Part shown: positions 9,317-21,737 of the stretch, piece after piece
Layout of the letters: every line of letters begins with the position of its first letter
Position numbering within the stretch: position 1 is the stretch's first letter
DNA from: Zantedeschia hybrid cultivar
Lineage: Eukaryota > Streptophyta > Magnoliopsida > Alismatales > Araceae
Assembly: GCA_030544215.1 (NCBI GenBank)
Contig: JARZZO010000011.1
Location: forward strand, 3,458,001 to 3,522,000
Length of the DNA: 64,000 nucleotides
Direction: 5' to 3'
Notes under the pieces: model-generated
Told to the model about the DNA's origin: nothing
Databases searched by the model: none
Seen by the model: only the letters and a program-made list of their open reading frames with translations
Made by a program: the position numbers and the translations under genes

Positions 9317-12300
9317 GCACACACAAGGGAGGAGACAGTTTAGTCATTTTCTCTTATGCCTCTTACTTTCTAATCGTTACTGGCATTTATGACAGTATAG
9401 TCATATAAGGAGGGTATATATAATATTACATAAGCAAGAGTGGCATTTATGACATTTGGCATGCAATGAGGGTTAATATAAAATTAACCTATTATTAATA
9501 ATGACGATATTGAAGTTTAAAGATTTAAGGGTTCATTGTGTTCGTGTTCTTTTAAATATCTTTATCATAAAAGAAACCTTGTAGCGGTATTGCAGCTAGC
9601 TAGCTACTATTGTACCCTCTTAAATACCCTACTAGGGTTGTGATTGTTATGCTTAGAATATTTGAGTGGAGCCTAATGACGTTACATGTGTCAAATCCTT
9701 TTAGTTTAGGGAAGGTGCATGGTTAGGCTGTTGGATTCGCCCATAACTGTAACTTTTAAACTACGTCTTAAGAGAGATATCTGTGTAATTAACTCAAAAC
9801 GAAAAAAAAAATTTGGCATAAACTATTTAACTGAAAATTATTTATAATGAAAACCTCTTGACGGCTCAATATATATAAAGGCTGTTTAACCTTGACATGC
9901 AAATTCTAGAAATTAAGTTCTTTACATACATGAAATTTTTTAAATACATATATACGGTAGTTTATAGTTGAGCTAATTTTTAAAAGCATTTTATTATATT
10001 TATAATATATAATCTTATCAATTTTGATAAAATATTTGGTACCATATGCTGTCAAGAAACAAGAACATCCTTCACCTATCCCCACGGATGTGGATGTCGG
10101 TTGTACTTAGGGTTGTTTGTTTGGATCTAAAATATTTTAAAGGATCATTTATTGAAATCCACAGATTTAAAAATAATCAAGGTAATCTTTTTTTAAAACC
10201 ATCAGTTTAAATTTTTTATTTAATTTTTAATAACTTTAAACTGGAAATAAAAATTATATAAACATAGTATCAGAGACATGATCCAGAGTACTCCGAGTGT
10301 AAGGAAAAATAAGACAAGTGACCCTTCAGTTGAGGTCAGCTCTATAACATCCTTTGTTAATAATGGCCTTACGTTACTCTAGGCCGAACTTAATTTGGAC
10401 ACTGACCCAAACTGAGCTCGCCTGAAACTATTTGAACAACGAGTCTGGAGAATGTCTAATATCACACCAACACAAAGATGACGTGCAAGAACTGTCTGAA
10501 CTGCATGAGAACAAACATGCCTTGGAGGACGGTCGGAATTAGAGATGCATGCAAATGGATTGGATTCAGTGTAGGATCCAATGTGTCAAGATCTGAAGAA
10601 TAATATGAATCCTTGATTTGAGCATCTTACCTATAAGCATTCAGTACTCTGTTCAAAGAACGTTGTCGAAGAAGAATAACCTTCATGAATTAATCATAGG
10701 GTTCCATATTTATTCTTGACTTATGCTTCTCCTATCATATATGAATTTTGTATTGCCTCCACTGTAAGAAAAATATCTCATGTTTCTTTGACTCTTAGTG
10801 ATGAGAAGATATGTATAATGTTCTTACTAATTTCTGCAAATGATATTTCCTGCGGAGGTATCCACTGAACTCACTTTCTTCCTTACTTCCCGACTGTTTA
10901 CCGGTAGGCTACAGTCAAACACTTCTCAATCAGGCGTTATTTTGGTAAACGGTCGAAAACAGGCATTAGCATTTGGAACTTCGGTGAGGCAAATGTCACT
11001 AGAAATCACTATTTGCATATGCATTATTTTTAGTCATTCTATGGGTTTGGATGGCGGAGGGAGAAAATTTTATTTGAGGAGACCACTAAAAGGACTTTAA
11101 ATAATAAGATATGTTATGTAATTGCATGCCACTGTATGGGTCTAACCAACCTAGTACGTAGACACAATGTTCTAAAGCTTGGGGGCTGCCACTGTATGGG
11201 TTGATGTGCGATATGCCCAATTCTTCTTGACCTATTCTATTCTAGAGCACCCACTCATCCATTTGGATTAGTTTTCATTTGGATTGAGTAAAGTATTGAA
11301 TTCTTCCTCCTCATGGGTTATTTCACTTTTAAAACTTTGTTGAGATTGTGGCTCATGTAAAACAATTGAAGGCAAAATTAGTAATGTCAAAAAAGATCAA
11401 ACAATCAAATAATAACATGGACAAGGGAATGAGGACGAGAGTGCAGGAAAATGGAGGTTCACCAAAGATAATTAAAGTAGAGGGACGGCGATGTCAATGG
11501 CGCCAACAAATTAATTAACTCGTAAGCAACCTGATAATGTCCTACGAACAGCACCAATAGGAGCATAAGGGGGATGTCAAACCTACGAGAAAGTAAGTAA
11601 GAATGTGGAGGTTAGGATTCTTCCTAAATGAATAATCTGAATGATATATATAAATGTAAAATATTTTAAATACAATGTTTATCTCACCGTTGTTTATGAC
11701 ATCAACTTTTCAATAATTTTCTTGTCTTATTTTTTTAGAGAATTCAAATGTTTCACTAACTATATATGAAGACAAGTCACCCTTGAGCCTTATTTGCATC
11801 ATGATTTCACTACTTTTTAGCAGCCCAAATTGCACATACAAGTAATGACTTGCATGATATGTGCTACTTTCTTTTGTTTTTGTTTTTTTTTCCTAGGCTT
11901 ACGTGACTCAAGAAGATCTACTGATGACAACCTTAACTGTTAGAGAAGCCGTCTATTACTCTGCCCAACTTCAGCTCCCAGACTCCATGTCAAGCTCAGA
12001 AAAGAGGGAGAGAGCAGAGAGGACCATTGAAGAGATGGGTCTACGAGATGCCATGGATACGAGAATTGGAGGGCATGTCTCGAGGGGCTTAAGTGGAGGC
12101 CAGAAGAGGAGGGTTAGCATATGCATAGAAATCTTAACACACCCAAAACTTCTCTTCTTGGATGAGCCCACAAGTGGACTAGATAGTGCTGCATCATTCC
12201 ACGTCATGAATCGCATTGTGGGACTTGCTCGACATGAATCAATGACCATCATTTCCTCCATTCATCAACCAAGTAGTGAAGTCTTCCAACTCTTCGACAA

Positions 12301-13339
12301 CATAAGCCTTCTCTCCTCTGGCAAGACAATTTACTTCGGTCCTACCTGTAGGATCAGTGAGGTTAGTTTATCAACCCTTCTTTGCAATACCATAGGATAT
12401 TCTAGAGTAGAAAATTAATTTTAAATATACATTAAACACTAGTTAGAAAATCACATATAAATCTTTTCCAAGACTAGTATCAAATTTTCTTCGTATTCCA
12501 GACGAAGAAGAAAACCAAACTTGATATAATATTTCTACTAAAAGTTTACAATAAATATCTAATGGTCGCACTTGTGATTGTTATATTAATTTTGATAAGC
12601 GTTAACATAAAAGTAAAGTGACTACAACCAAGCATGCATAAGATAGATTTCATGTTTTAATGCATTACAACAATTTTTTTGTGTTAAGACAATGGAGTAC
12701 TGGATAAGCACCCCTTGGTAATTAAGTTGTTTTCTCTTTATTGCAGTTCTTCACTACAAATGGTTTTCCATGCCCAACAATGAGGAATCCTTCAGATCAT
12801 TTCGTCAGAATAATCAACAAAGACTTTGACAAGGTTAGAATTTGCTTTATGTATGAGTGTGTTTTCATAGATAGAGAGAGAGAGAGAGAGGGGGGGTGCG
12901 TGGGGGGGAGTGGCTGCGTGCGTGCACGTGCGTGCGTGCGTGTGTGTCTGTGTCCGTATGTGTGTCTGTGTGTCTGTGTGTCTCTGTGTGTCTGTGTCTG
13001 TGTGTGTATCTCTAATCCAACTGATTTAACTTTTGAGAATACATTCTTCAATTTTTTCTACCAGGAAGCAAGAGATGTCTTCGGTGATAAGTCATACACA
13101 GCTGTGGAAGCCATCAACATTCTTGTAACATCATATAAATCTTCCAGTGACTACATGCAAGTATTGGAACGTGTATCAGAGATCAACCAATTGGTAATCT
13201 GATGTGCAAGGAACTTACATTTATTGATCTTGACAATGCTTTTAAAACCGGACCGGTCATCGAACCGGAGAGGTCTTAGGTCCAGTCTAATTTGAGTGGA
13301 TTGCTTAAAACCGTTATTCGGACTGTATCGTTTTATTTG

Positions 13340-13397
<58 letters not shown>

Positions 13398-15402
13398 CTA
13401 TTTTCTATCACAAAATTCATTATGCCTTTTATATGTGCATATGGTTTAAGTAGTGATTTTACATCCAAATTTGAATACTTTCAAGTGATATTTTGTCAAG
13501 GAAAATTTAGTCAATTTTTAATTGATTCTCTCGATATTTAAAGATGGTAGTTTTTTTGACAAACTGGATTGAAAAGCTTCTGATTCAAGTTTTTGACGGT
13601 TAACTGGCTGGTCCAGTTCGGTTTTTAAAACATTGGATCTTGATTGAAGCTAGATTGTTGATTTTTCTATTATTACCATCATCCTCAAAAGAGAACTTCG
13701 CACTACCTAGGAGGAATATTAGGTGCAATGCACTATCCCGTATGATGGCAATGAAATGCTTGAGCCCTATAGTAATGCTCACAATATTGTTGCTCTAGGC
13801 ATCAAGATATCTTATTTATAACACACCATAGAACTCCAACAATTCCTAAGGAAGCCCTCATTGCACAACTCAACTGCGATAAAAATCCTCAGGACAGATT
13901 ATGCATTCGGTTTCTCCTAAGATTTTTTTAATGACTAACAAAAATAGAAGTCATTGTGATTGGGAACTGTTGGCCGGAGCCCTATCATAAGGATATTGAA
14001 CACAACTCAACCCCTTCTTTCCATGATGGATGGGGGAGATGAGGTATGTGTATCTTACAAGCCTACAGAGATATATACAACTTCCACTAGGCTCTTGCTT
14101 TGGTTACATTTGTATTGTAATAACGTAATAGTATATCCCTTTTTTATAGGAAGGAAGGAAATTGAAGAAAGGAGGCCAAGCTAGGTTTTACACTCAATGC
14201 CTTGTCCTCAGCAAAAGGTCCTTTCTGAACATGTATAGAGACGTGGGATACTACTGGTTTCGCTTTGCAATCTATGTTGCATTATGTCTCTGTCTAGGCA
14301 CCATGTTCCATAACATTGGCCATACTTATGGCTCTATTCAGGTGAGAAGAAGATTGTTGATCTATTTTAACTTTCTAGATACCATTTTCCATGATAATGG
14401 CCATGGCTATATATGTTTGATTGATTTAAAAGGTGAAACTTACATTTATTCCATCTCTTTCTTTCTTAGTGAATGTGATGCATTTGTTGTTTGAAGCTTA
14501 GTAACATAATTTAGTCTGCAAATATGTAGGCAAGAGGCTCATTACTCTTGTTTGTATCTGGCTTTTTGACTTTCATGGCAATTGGTGGATTCCCTTCCTT
14601 TATGGAAGATATGAAGGTTATCCTCTTCCTCCTGAATATTTTCATATCAAATCCTAGGATATATTGATTACATATGTATCTTAATGCCAATAGTTGTTTC
14701 ATTAAGTTCTTTCTTTTGTAGATCTTTAAGAGAGAGAGGCTAAATGGACACTACGGAGTTACTGCATTTGTGATAGGGAACAGCCTTTCTTCAGCTCCAT
14801 ATGTAGCCTTGATCTCTATAATCCCTGGAGCAGTTGCCTACTTTCTAGTTGGCCTTCAGAGGAGCTTCGACCACTTCATGTTCTTTGCTTTATTGTTGTA
14901 TACAAGCATGTTCCTTGTGGAAAGCCTCATGATGGTCGTCGCCAGTATTGTGCCAAACTACCTTACTGGCATCATCACTGCTGCTGGAATCCAAGGGCTC
15001 ACGATCATGTGTGGAGGCTTCTTTCGGCTGCCAAATGATATCCCAAAGGTACTATGGAAGTATCCAATGTACCACATTGCCTTCCATAAGTATGCTAACC
15101 AAGGTTACTATAAGAATGAGTTCATAGGATTGAGCTTTCCCAACGACCGAGCCAATGGGCCTCCTATCATAACAGGGGAGGAGGTGGTCAGGGACGTATG
15201 GCAGATGGAAGGATACTAAAAGTGGGTTGATCTTGCTGTTTTATTGGGTATGATTCTTATCTATAGGGTGTTATTCTTGGTCATCATGAAAACAAATGAG
15301 AAGGTCAAGCCTATAGTTAGGGCTGCCATTGCTGCGGCAACCAGGCAGCCGGCGCAGGTCATGGTGCAACCTCCTACACCTACAATTGGAGCATATGTTT
15401 GA
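8073..15402 (+). CDS. ABCG half-transporter (ABCG11/15-like), apparently disrupted
   Basis: White-brown-complex half transporter, a family exporting cuticular lipids and related compounds across the plasma membrane. Exons (phases agree): 8073-8397, ~10904-10983, 11897-12361, 12747-12833, 13065-13193, 14150-14341, 14530-14616, 14722-15219. Motifs: Walker A GPSGCGKST (94-102), signature LSGGQ (200-204), Walker B LLFLDE (220-225) and H-loop His (258). The ABC2 membrane domain follows, with FNMYRD-type and NGHYGV.AFVIGN segments. Two lesions are visible. First, the acceptor of exon 2 reads TTTACCG where AG is needed; a downstream TCAATCAG (10926-10933) would splice in frame but drop ten residues. 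Second, TAA at 15217-15219 stands where relatives have Ser in GYSKWVDL; 60 more codons stay open to TGA at 15400-15402. The product would be about 620 aa and lack the last membrane helix. Likely a pseudogene or null allele unless these are sequencing errors. The subclade is inferred. Confidence 0.8.
8398..10903 (+). other. ABCG intron 1
   Basis: AT-rich intron with donor GTAACA. It holds a CT microsatellite near 9225-9243 and a longer one at 9283-9314 and no coding sequence. The segment from 8599 (GACCTGTTTGGATGCAAG) resembles a MITE end, but no matching right end was found. Confidence 0.55.
12890..13012 (+). repeat. GA/GT-rich microsatellite in ABCG intron 4
   Basis: A (GA)n tract is followed by G-runs, then GTGC/TGCG and (TGTGTC)n-type repeats. 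It lies between exon 4 (ends 12833) and exon 5 (starts 13065). Simple sequence, not coding. Confidence 0.8.
13234..13635. mobile_element. MITE with 8-bp target duplication in ABCG intron 5
   Basis: The 402-bp element begins CAATGCTTTTAAAACCGGAC and ends with the inverted match TTTTTAAAACATTG. GATCTTGA flanks both ends exactly (13226-13233, 13636-13643). An 8-bp duplication points to hAT. An AT dinucleotide tract (13342-13394) lies inside. No coding capacity. Confidence 0.8.
15220..15402 (+). other. ABCG C-terminal codons beyond the premature stop
   Basis: Read in the exon 8 frame, the 60 codons after the TAA still encode KWVDLAVLLGMILIYRVLFL (the expected final membrane helix), then a basic cytosolic tail (IMKTNEKVKPIVR) and a Pro-rich end before TGA at 15400. 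The open, family-like tail shows that the TAA is a single-codon change (TCA to TAA or similar) and probably recent. Confidence 0.75.
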
Positions 15403-17517
15403 TAGGTTGTTCACGTTTTGTTGGTCATGTTGCAATTATGAGATGGTAAGCATTTTGATAATTTGATGTAATAATTGATTAGCAAGATGACAGGTAATGG
15501 TACATGGATGCTTCAAACCTAAAGTGCACCTTAATTAATGCCATCTTAAATAACTTCATTACACCTATAGATCATCGATCGGTCTTTTTTTATACCACAG
15601 TATGGGCAAAATATACTTTGAGAAAGCTAAATGAATATCTCCATACATTAAATATTCAATTGTTTCTTTTAACGTTCAATATATGTATCGAAGTTCACAC
15701 CCTTTTCATTTCTAGCTTGGATCTCGTAATAACCTACAATAATTTTCCCGACGTAAAGCTCCGTGGTTTTCGATAACAGAAGTACATTCTTTCGTTGGCT
15801 TTTTCCATTTATGGGTTTACTTTGTTGGCATCCATAGGTCCGTAAGTTATGAACTTGTACTGCAAAGGAATTAAAGAGCGTTCAACGGTAATTTAGGCCT
15901 CCTTTTTATGGGAGGTCATTTGTCGATTCTTACCTTCAGCAGTATCCAGGAACGTGAGATTTAACGTACGGTCTCCTGGGAACTTATGTCCAAGTACTCC
16001 CTACAAAAGACGGCTAGGGGTGCCAACCAACCTGAGTCGAGCCAAGTTTTACTATGTTCAAGTTCAGATGGATTAATTGTAATCGAGTTCAAGTTTGAAC
16101 TAAATATATGTGATAGTTGTTCAAGTCTAACTCGTTTAAGTATTAAACGACTGGAGTCAAGTATCCAACAGCTCACTAGCTCAACAAATTTATGATACAT
16201 TTGGTTCAAAAAAAGATTAAATGTAATTTTATAAACTCATATCAAACCACGGTGATACTAAATTGTCTGCACTTCTAGTTATTCATAAAAAACTCTATAA
16301 GATGCTAAATTATCTTATTAAATATATTTATTCCTGGATAGAATAATGAAATGGATAGTTAAAGAAGGCCTTAATAAGTACTTAAAGAAGTCCTCAAGAA
16401 TTACTTAAGCAAGACATAATCGGGTTGAGTATGTTTGTGTTTAGACTTGACTAGGTTAATGAATTAAGTTCAATTTTTTGTTCAAATTTATTTATTTAGC
16501 CTAATAAATAAGTTAGCTACATATAAACATATTGATTAATTTGCAGCCTCATGGAGAAATGTTTCTCCTCATGATGGATCTTTTAAGATTGGAATAGTCG
16601 CGTAAAAATGCTGTTCATTTGTACGAAAAAAAAATCCCCCCTTAGCCGTGTGACATGAGAATCCAAAAGGAAGAAGGAAGTTAAATGAGAAGTTGTGCCC
16701 TTAATTTAAAATTAAGACTTGATCTGATATGATATTGGCTACTTGTTTGTACTTCTCCCCCATTTTAGCTTATCGTGCTATCTTAGAACATTAAAATCCC
16801 TTCACTATCCTAAACAAATGTTGCCTAAAATTCTAAGAGATGGGAGCCGTCCAAGTGATTTGTTCATACTACCTGATCTTTAATTAGATGATCAAATAAA
16901 TAGAAACATTTTTAAAATACTTTTTTCAATAAAACCCATTACTTTCAATTGTTTCTTAATCACGGAGTGATAGGTTGCGTCAATGTAAAGGTTAGGCTTA
17001 AGCTCGTAGTCGTAGATTAGATGAGCCATAGTAGATACTTGTACTTAGACCCTTCTTTTAATATTTTTTCATTAAAAATTTCGTATGTATGCTATGTTTT
17101 TGTCTACACATACATTGCAATCCATAATAATTTGCAATGCTTGACGTTACAACAAGCACACAAAGCTGCAAGATTTTTTTCTTCTCTTATCGAATCAAAG
17201 ATTGAATGATATAAACATCGAGCTAAAGTGACCCTAAGACTTGACACAATTTAAGAAAAAAAAAAAAGATAGCCAAACTGTTGTCTGATGCACCCCAAGC
17301 ATTGCAATCTAAAAATTTCTCTAATACCTCAGACATTACATTGCACCAGGTCTTTATCTATCCAAGAAGACACCAACCAACCGAATCCCTAATAGGCCCG
17401 CATGTGATGCGCGCAGGCTTTGACGCAGAATTTACCCTTAATGACTAATAACTACAGATTTTTAAAGGAAAAAGTAAGAATTCGGATCTTCTAAGTACAA
17501 GTAAGAACTGAACACAG
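15403..17517. other. Intergenic AT-rich spacer
   Basis: Contains the ABCG 3' flank and anonymous AT-rich sequence. TAGGGGTGCCAACCAACC at about 16014 resembles a hAT end, but no inverted partner was found. No coding region or RNA gene is recognised. Confidence 0.45.
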
Positions 17518-17520
17518 TAA

Positions 17521-17824
17521 GGGTTGTTTCTTTTAAGCGTAAAAGAATATAATTTGAAAAATTATTTTATTTTACAGTGTTTTCAATTGTTTGGAATGAT
17601 GTAAAATAATATAAATCTTGTCTGCCAACTTGACAGCACAATTTTTTTGTTTTAATTTACAACAAAGATCTATTGTAAACTAAAACAAAAAGATTGAAAT
17701 ATTCTTCTTATTTATTTTACAAACAATCAAATAAATATTTTCTAATTTTAAAACAAGAAAATTTTAAAACCATTAACTTTGAAATTAGTGATTTACAAAA
17801 TTTTACACTAAAACAAACAACTCC
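17521..17824. mobile_element. Tourist-type (PIF/Harbinger) MITE, copy 2
   Basis: 304-bp element flanked by TAA on both sides (17518-17520, 17825-17827). Ends are GGGTTGTTTCTTTTA and, inverted, GGAGTTGTTTGTTTTA. Same family as 4528-4843 in opposite orientation. Non-coding. Confidence 0.8.
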
Positions 17825-17827
17825 TAA

Positions 17828-18777
17828 GTGCAAAGAGGAGAGCATTTCAAAACTTCTCCAATAAAACTTTTCCTATTGAAAAACTCCTTCTCTACTTTTG
17901 CAATTACCCAATTCCATTCTCACATGCACTTACTAGAACCCAACTCCAAAAGTAACATCTTCTTATTCGGACGTCTGTAAGGTAGAAACAAGTTTAATTT
18001 ATCTAAATACTTCTATTCTTGCCGTCACTTGTAAAAACTTCTTGGACTTTAATCCGCCTGCAACGCCACATGCAACATTCGTAATCATTAAAATTGAAGG
18101 CTGAGGCAGTTTTTAATTAGAAATAGTACTTTCAACTTAATACCAACTTATTTTAAAGAAAAAAAACAAAATCTTAAAAGTTTTTTATCTACTGTATTAA
18201 TTATTTGTTTAGTCTTCAACTAAAAAAGCTATAATTAGAACATTCTACATTATCAAACTAAAAATCTTAATACTCAAATCTATATCAAAAATATTTTCAA
18301 ATGGTCTCTAAAAATATAGATGATTCTCCAAAACAAAAGAAAAAATCACCTACCTCCTATCTCTACTTGTATAAATTCTTAGATGTCATTTTGGTGCCAT
18401 AAGATATTTGTAAAACATAATATGCAACCCTTGAATGTTGAAATCACAGATATAATTGGCTTTTGGGAGAGAATAAAAGCTGGATTGAGAATTCAAGTTA
18501 ATTGTATTGCTACAGCAGGTGACTCCAAAAAGAGCATTGAACATATAGATGGAATTAGTGTACCACCTTGATGGGTAGCTGATATCCACCAGATAACCAG
18601 ATCTATCATGGAGATTATGATTCAGCATGAATGTGGCGTTATGATTCAGCAGGAATATCTACTTCTTCTAGATGCATCATAATCAAAATGATTTATTATT
18701 AAATTATATTAAATTTATACAGACTAATACCAGAATATGCAAGATATAGAGGTTTATTATAAAATCACTTAGTGGAA
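17828..18777. other. Intergenic AT-rich spacer
   Basis: No gene recognised. It has AT-rich anonymous sequence with a few short unsupported open frames on both strands at 18383-18628. Confidence 0.45.
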
Positions 18778-18994
18778 TCTATAGCATACTAATAAAACAG
18801 AATTTCTAACTATGCTGATGTGAGATGATTTTCTTCAAAAAAATTATTAAACAATTCTTGTGAAGTCATTAATGTTAATAACCATTATGTTTATTCATTT
18901 ATTTTCTCACTCTCACCCATTTCAAAACAACTCATTAATGATTATAACTCTCACCTCTCCTATTTTAAAATCACTCATTAATAATCATAATTCT

Positions 18995-19054
<60 letters not shown>

Positions 19055-20097
19055 ACGGACTCTCTTTCTCGGACGCTGGAGAGCGGAGAGCCATAAAAAT
19101 ATTATTTTTAAATTATTTATATTATAATAAAAATATTATAAAATAAATTAAAAACTAAAAATTATATTAATATTAAATACAAAATAATAATATTCATAAA
19201 TATATTTTTTTACTCCATTTTATTAAACTTACCTTATAAATTTATTTAACTAATATATTACATACTTTTTTGTCATATATTATGTGTATTTATTATTTAT
19301 CATGTTAATTTTTATATGTTAATAATATCATATTATATAATATTTAATATTTATAGGTACATATAATATTTTTTAATTCTAACATTTTTAGTTATAATAT
19401 ATAACGTATTAATATTTTTAAGTATCTATAGTATACTAATAAAATAAAAATTTTAACCCAACTAATGTGACATTGTCTTTTTATATATATATATATATAT
19501 ATTAAACAATTCTTAAGAACAGTGAACAATGCCCATAAACATTATCATTATTTTTTCCTTTTCACTCCCACTCATTTCAAAAAAACTCATTAATGACTAT
19601 AACTCTTATCCCCACTAATTTGAAAATTACTCATTAAGGTCATAACTCTCTCTCTCTCCACCTATTTCAAAATAACTCATTAATAATCTTAACTCTCTCT
19701 CTCTTATGGATGGGTTCAGGGGAGCAAGAAACCATAATCCTCTTAAAATTGAAGAACTTCGTTGATAATAAAAATATTATTTAAGTTATGATTTATTTAT
19801 ATTATAAAAAATATAAAAAAAATAAAAAATTATATTATATTAATATTAAACACCAAATAATATTTTTTAAATATTTATATTAATTTATTTTATTTAACTT
19901 TCTTATAAATTTATTTTTCATATGTTCTATATTTTTTTGTCGTATATTATTTATATCTATTATTTATTATGTTAACTTTTATATGTTAATAACTATTATA
20001 TCATATAATATTTAACATCTATAGTCATATATAATATTTTTCAATTATAATATTTATAATTATAACATATAATATATTAATATTTTTAAATATATAT
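18778..20097. repeat. Diverged tandem duplication, ~650-bp unit, two copies
   Basis: Unit 1 starts TCTATAGCATACTAATAAAA near 18778 and unit 2 TCTATAGTATACTAATAAAA near 19426. Both continue through AAACAATTCTT, TTCACTC..CACTCATTTCAAAA, several AACTCATTAATNATTATAAC blocks, CT-rich runs and long AT-only stretches containing TTTGTC.TATATTAT. The copies are clearly diverged. The TC start recalls some plant Helitrons, but I found no CTRR-hairpin end, so the class is left open. Confidence 0.6.
19001..19051. repeat. (CT)25 microsatellite
   Basis: About 50 bases of uninterrupted CT dinucleotides inside unit 1 of the tandem repeat. Unit 2 has only short CT tracts, so the expansion arose after the duplication. 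Confidence 0.9.
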
Positions 20098-21008
20098 AAT
20101 AACCGGTGAACCACCTAACAAATAAAACAACCGAAAACTCTTAAATTAAAAATATATTTTCTGTACCAAACTTCATCGACAATATCATTTATAAATAATT
20201 TGTTTTTGAATAACGATAATGTTACTCTTTATTACGTGAAAATACTATAGTCATAATTGTATTCGAATAATATTTTAATTTTGTCGTAATCCTCACATAA
20301 ATTTATGTTTCTATTTAATTATTTAAATTAATATAATATTTTTTTAATATATTTTAACTAATTTCACATAAATACTGGGCATCACAGGATTTAAAATTAG
20401 TCGTTATAGAAAAACCATGATTCATCAACGTGTAACCAAACCCAAGAAGTCCTCAGGTGAGGATAGAATAAGACCCAGGTGAATGATCACAAAAAAGACC
20501 CTGCCTAGGACAGTTGGTTTATTCCTTGCCTTTCAAATCAAGAGTCTCATATTCTATTTTAGTTGAACCTTAAAAACTTCCCAATCTTGCACCCAATAAT
20601 TGAATCGTAAGAATCTTGGTTCGTAAAATTACTTCTCCGAAAAATTAGACGAATCTAAAACGCTCGGCTATTTAGGCAGAACTCTCACCTAGTGCAAAAT
20701 TATCTCCAATACTAGATGACATCTCGAGTTTAATCTCTAGTCACTTAAATATTTATCTCTACCTTACCACTGTGCCACCGATCAGAAAAAAAAAAAGAGG
20801 GCATTCAGAGAAGAAGGGAAAGCAAACGCGCGGAAGCCTCCGTCTTTGGTTTGAAAACCTCATCTACATTTCAAGCACAGGGCAGTGGAAGTACTCAACC
20901 CTCAGAAGCATTCGCAGACATTTCAAAGATTGCACAGTGGAAATCTCCAAAAGAGCAAACCATTCCCATCTCGTCTCCCTCAACACTTCTTCCCCTCACC
21001 CACGGCGC
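20098..21008. other. Spacer and 3' flank of the heat-shock gene
   Basis: AT-rich to about 20760, then mixed sequence that would include the 3' untranslated region of the minus-strand small heat-shock gene. No gene or clear mobile element is seen. Confidence 0.5.
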
Positions 21009-21737
21009 CTACTGGATCTGGATCTGCACCACCTGCCTGCGCTCCTCCTCCAACTTCTTGGGCACCACCACCTTGAGCACCCCGTTCTTCATCTCCGCCT
21101 TGATCTGGTCCAGCCTGTACACCTCCGGCGGTAGCTCGATCCGACTGCTGTACCTCGCCCCGGCCTCCGCCTCGCCCTCCCCGGGCTCCTTCTCGCCCTC
21201 GCCCCTGATGACCAGGGTGTTGTTCTCCTCCATCGACACCTTCACGTGTTCCTTCCCCAGCCCCGGCATGTCAACCCGCAGGTAGAGCGCGTTGCCGTCC
21301 TCCTTCGCGTCCCACCCGCGTCGGAACCCCACGCGGGAGGAAGGCCCCGCCGCCGCCATGGGGCTCTCCATCAGCTGGTCCATAAGGTTCAGCACCTGGC
21401 TCAGGCTGCGGGCCGGGTGGAAGGGTTCAACGACACCTGGAGAGATTGGAGCAGTTGAGCACATGTGAGAGGCGGCGGAGGAGGGCCGGAGAGACGACAA
21501 CGGAGGGCTGAGATAACAAGTACCTGGGAAGAGACCGGCGAAAGGGTTCCCGCCGCGCCGGCGGGAGGCAACCCGGTCGACGCCTGGCTCCTCGTCGTCG
21601 TCGGAGAAGTTGCGCATCGCGGCGGAGGTCGTTATAGGTCGGGCGGCGGGGGCCCGGGCTGGGGCAAGCAGCTTCTGCAGCAGCCCGGAGGTTCTCCTGG
21701 TGGCAATCATGGCTGCCATGCTCCGCTCGTTTTGCAA
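21009..21737 (-). CDS. Mitochondrial small heat-shock protein (HSP20 family)
   Basis: ATP-independent chaperone, predicted to be imported into mitochondria. Two exons on the minus strand, 21737-21524 and 21436-21009, give 213 residues, the usual length. The 87-bp intron (GTACTT...CTCCAG) is a multiple of three with no stop, so the unspliced frame stays open at 242 residues. The N-terminus is Arg/Ala/Ser-rich with few acids (IATRRTSGLLQKLLAPARAP), a typical presequence. A RSLSQVLNLMDQLM segment (81-94) precedes the alpha-crystallin domain (about 111-200), with DMPGLGKEHVKVS in consensus II and MKNGVLKVVVPK (187-198) in consensus I. The start could be 21737 or the in-frame ATG at 21719 (MAAMIATRR); neither changes the mature protein. 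Heat-shock elements lie about 100-200 bp upstream. Targeting is inferred from the presequence. Confidence 0.9.
   Translation of the reverse strand: MQNERSMAAMIATRRTSGLLQKLLAPARAPAARPITTSAAMRNFSDDDEEPGVDRVASRRRGGNPFAGLFPGTCYLSPPLSSLRPSSAASHMCSTAPISPGVVEPFHPARSLSQVLNLMDQLMESPMAAAGPSSRVGFRRGWDAKEDGNALYLRVDMPGLGKEHVKVSMEENNTLVIRGEGEKEPGEGEAEAGARYSSRIELPPEVYRLDQIKAEMKNGVLKVVVPKKLEEERRQVVQIQIQ

Noticed and set aside
18778..20097. Helitron
   Set aside because: The TC start and repeated TACTAATAAAA are suggestive, but no CTRR end with preceding hairpin and no AT insertion site could be identified.
20851..21285. Plus-strand frames across the heat-shock gene
   Set aside because: They are antisense to the alpha-crystallin exon and carry no recognisable domain.
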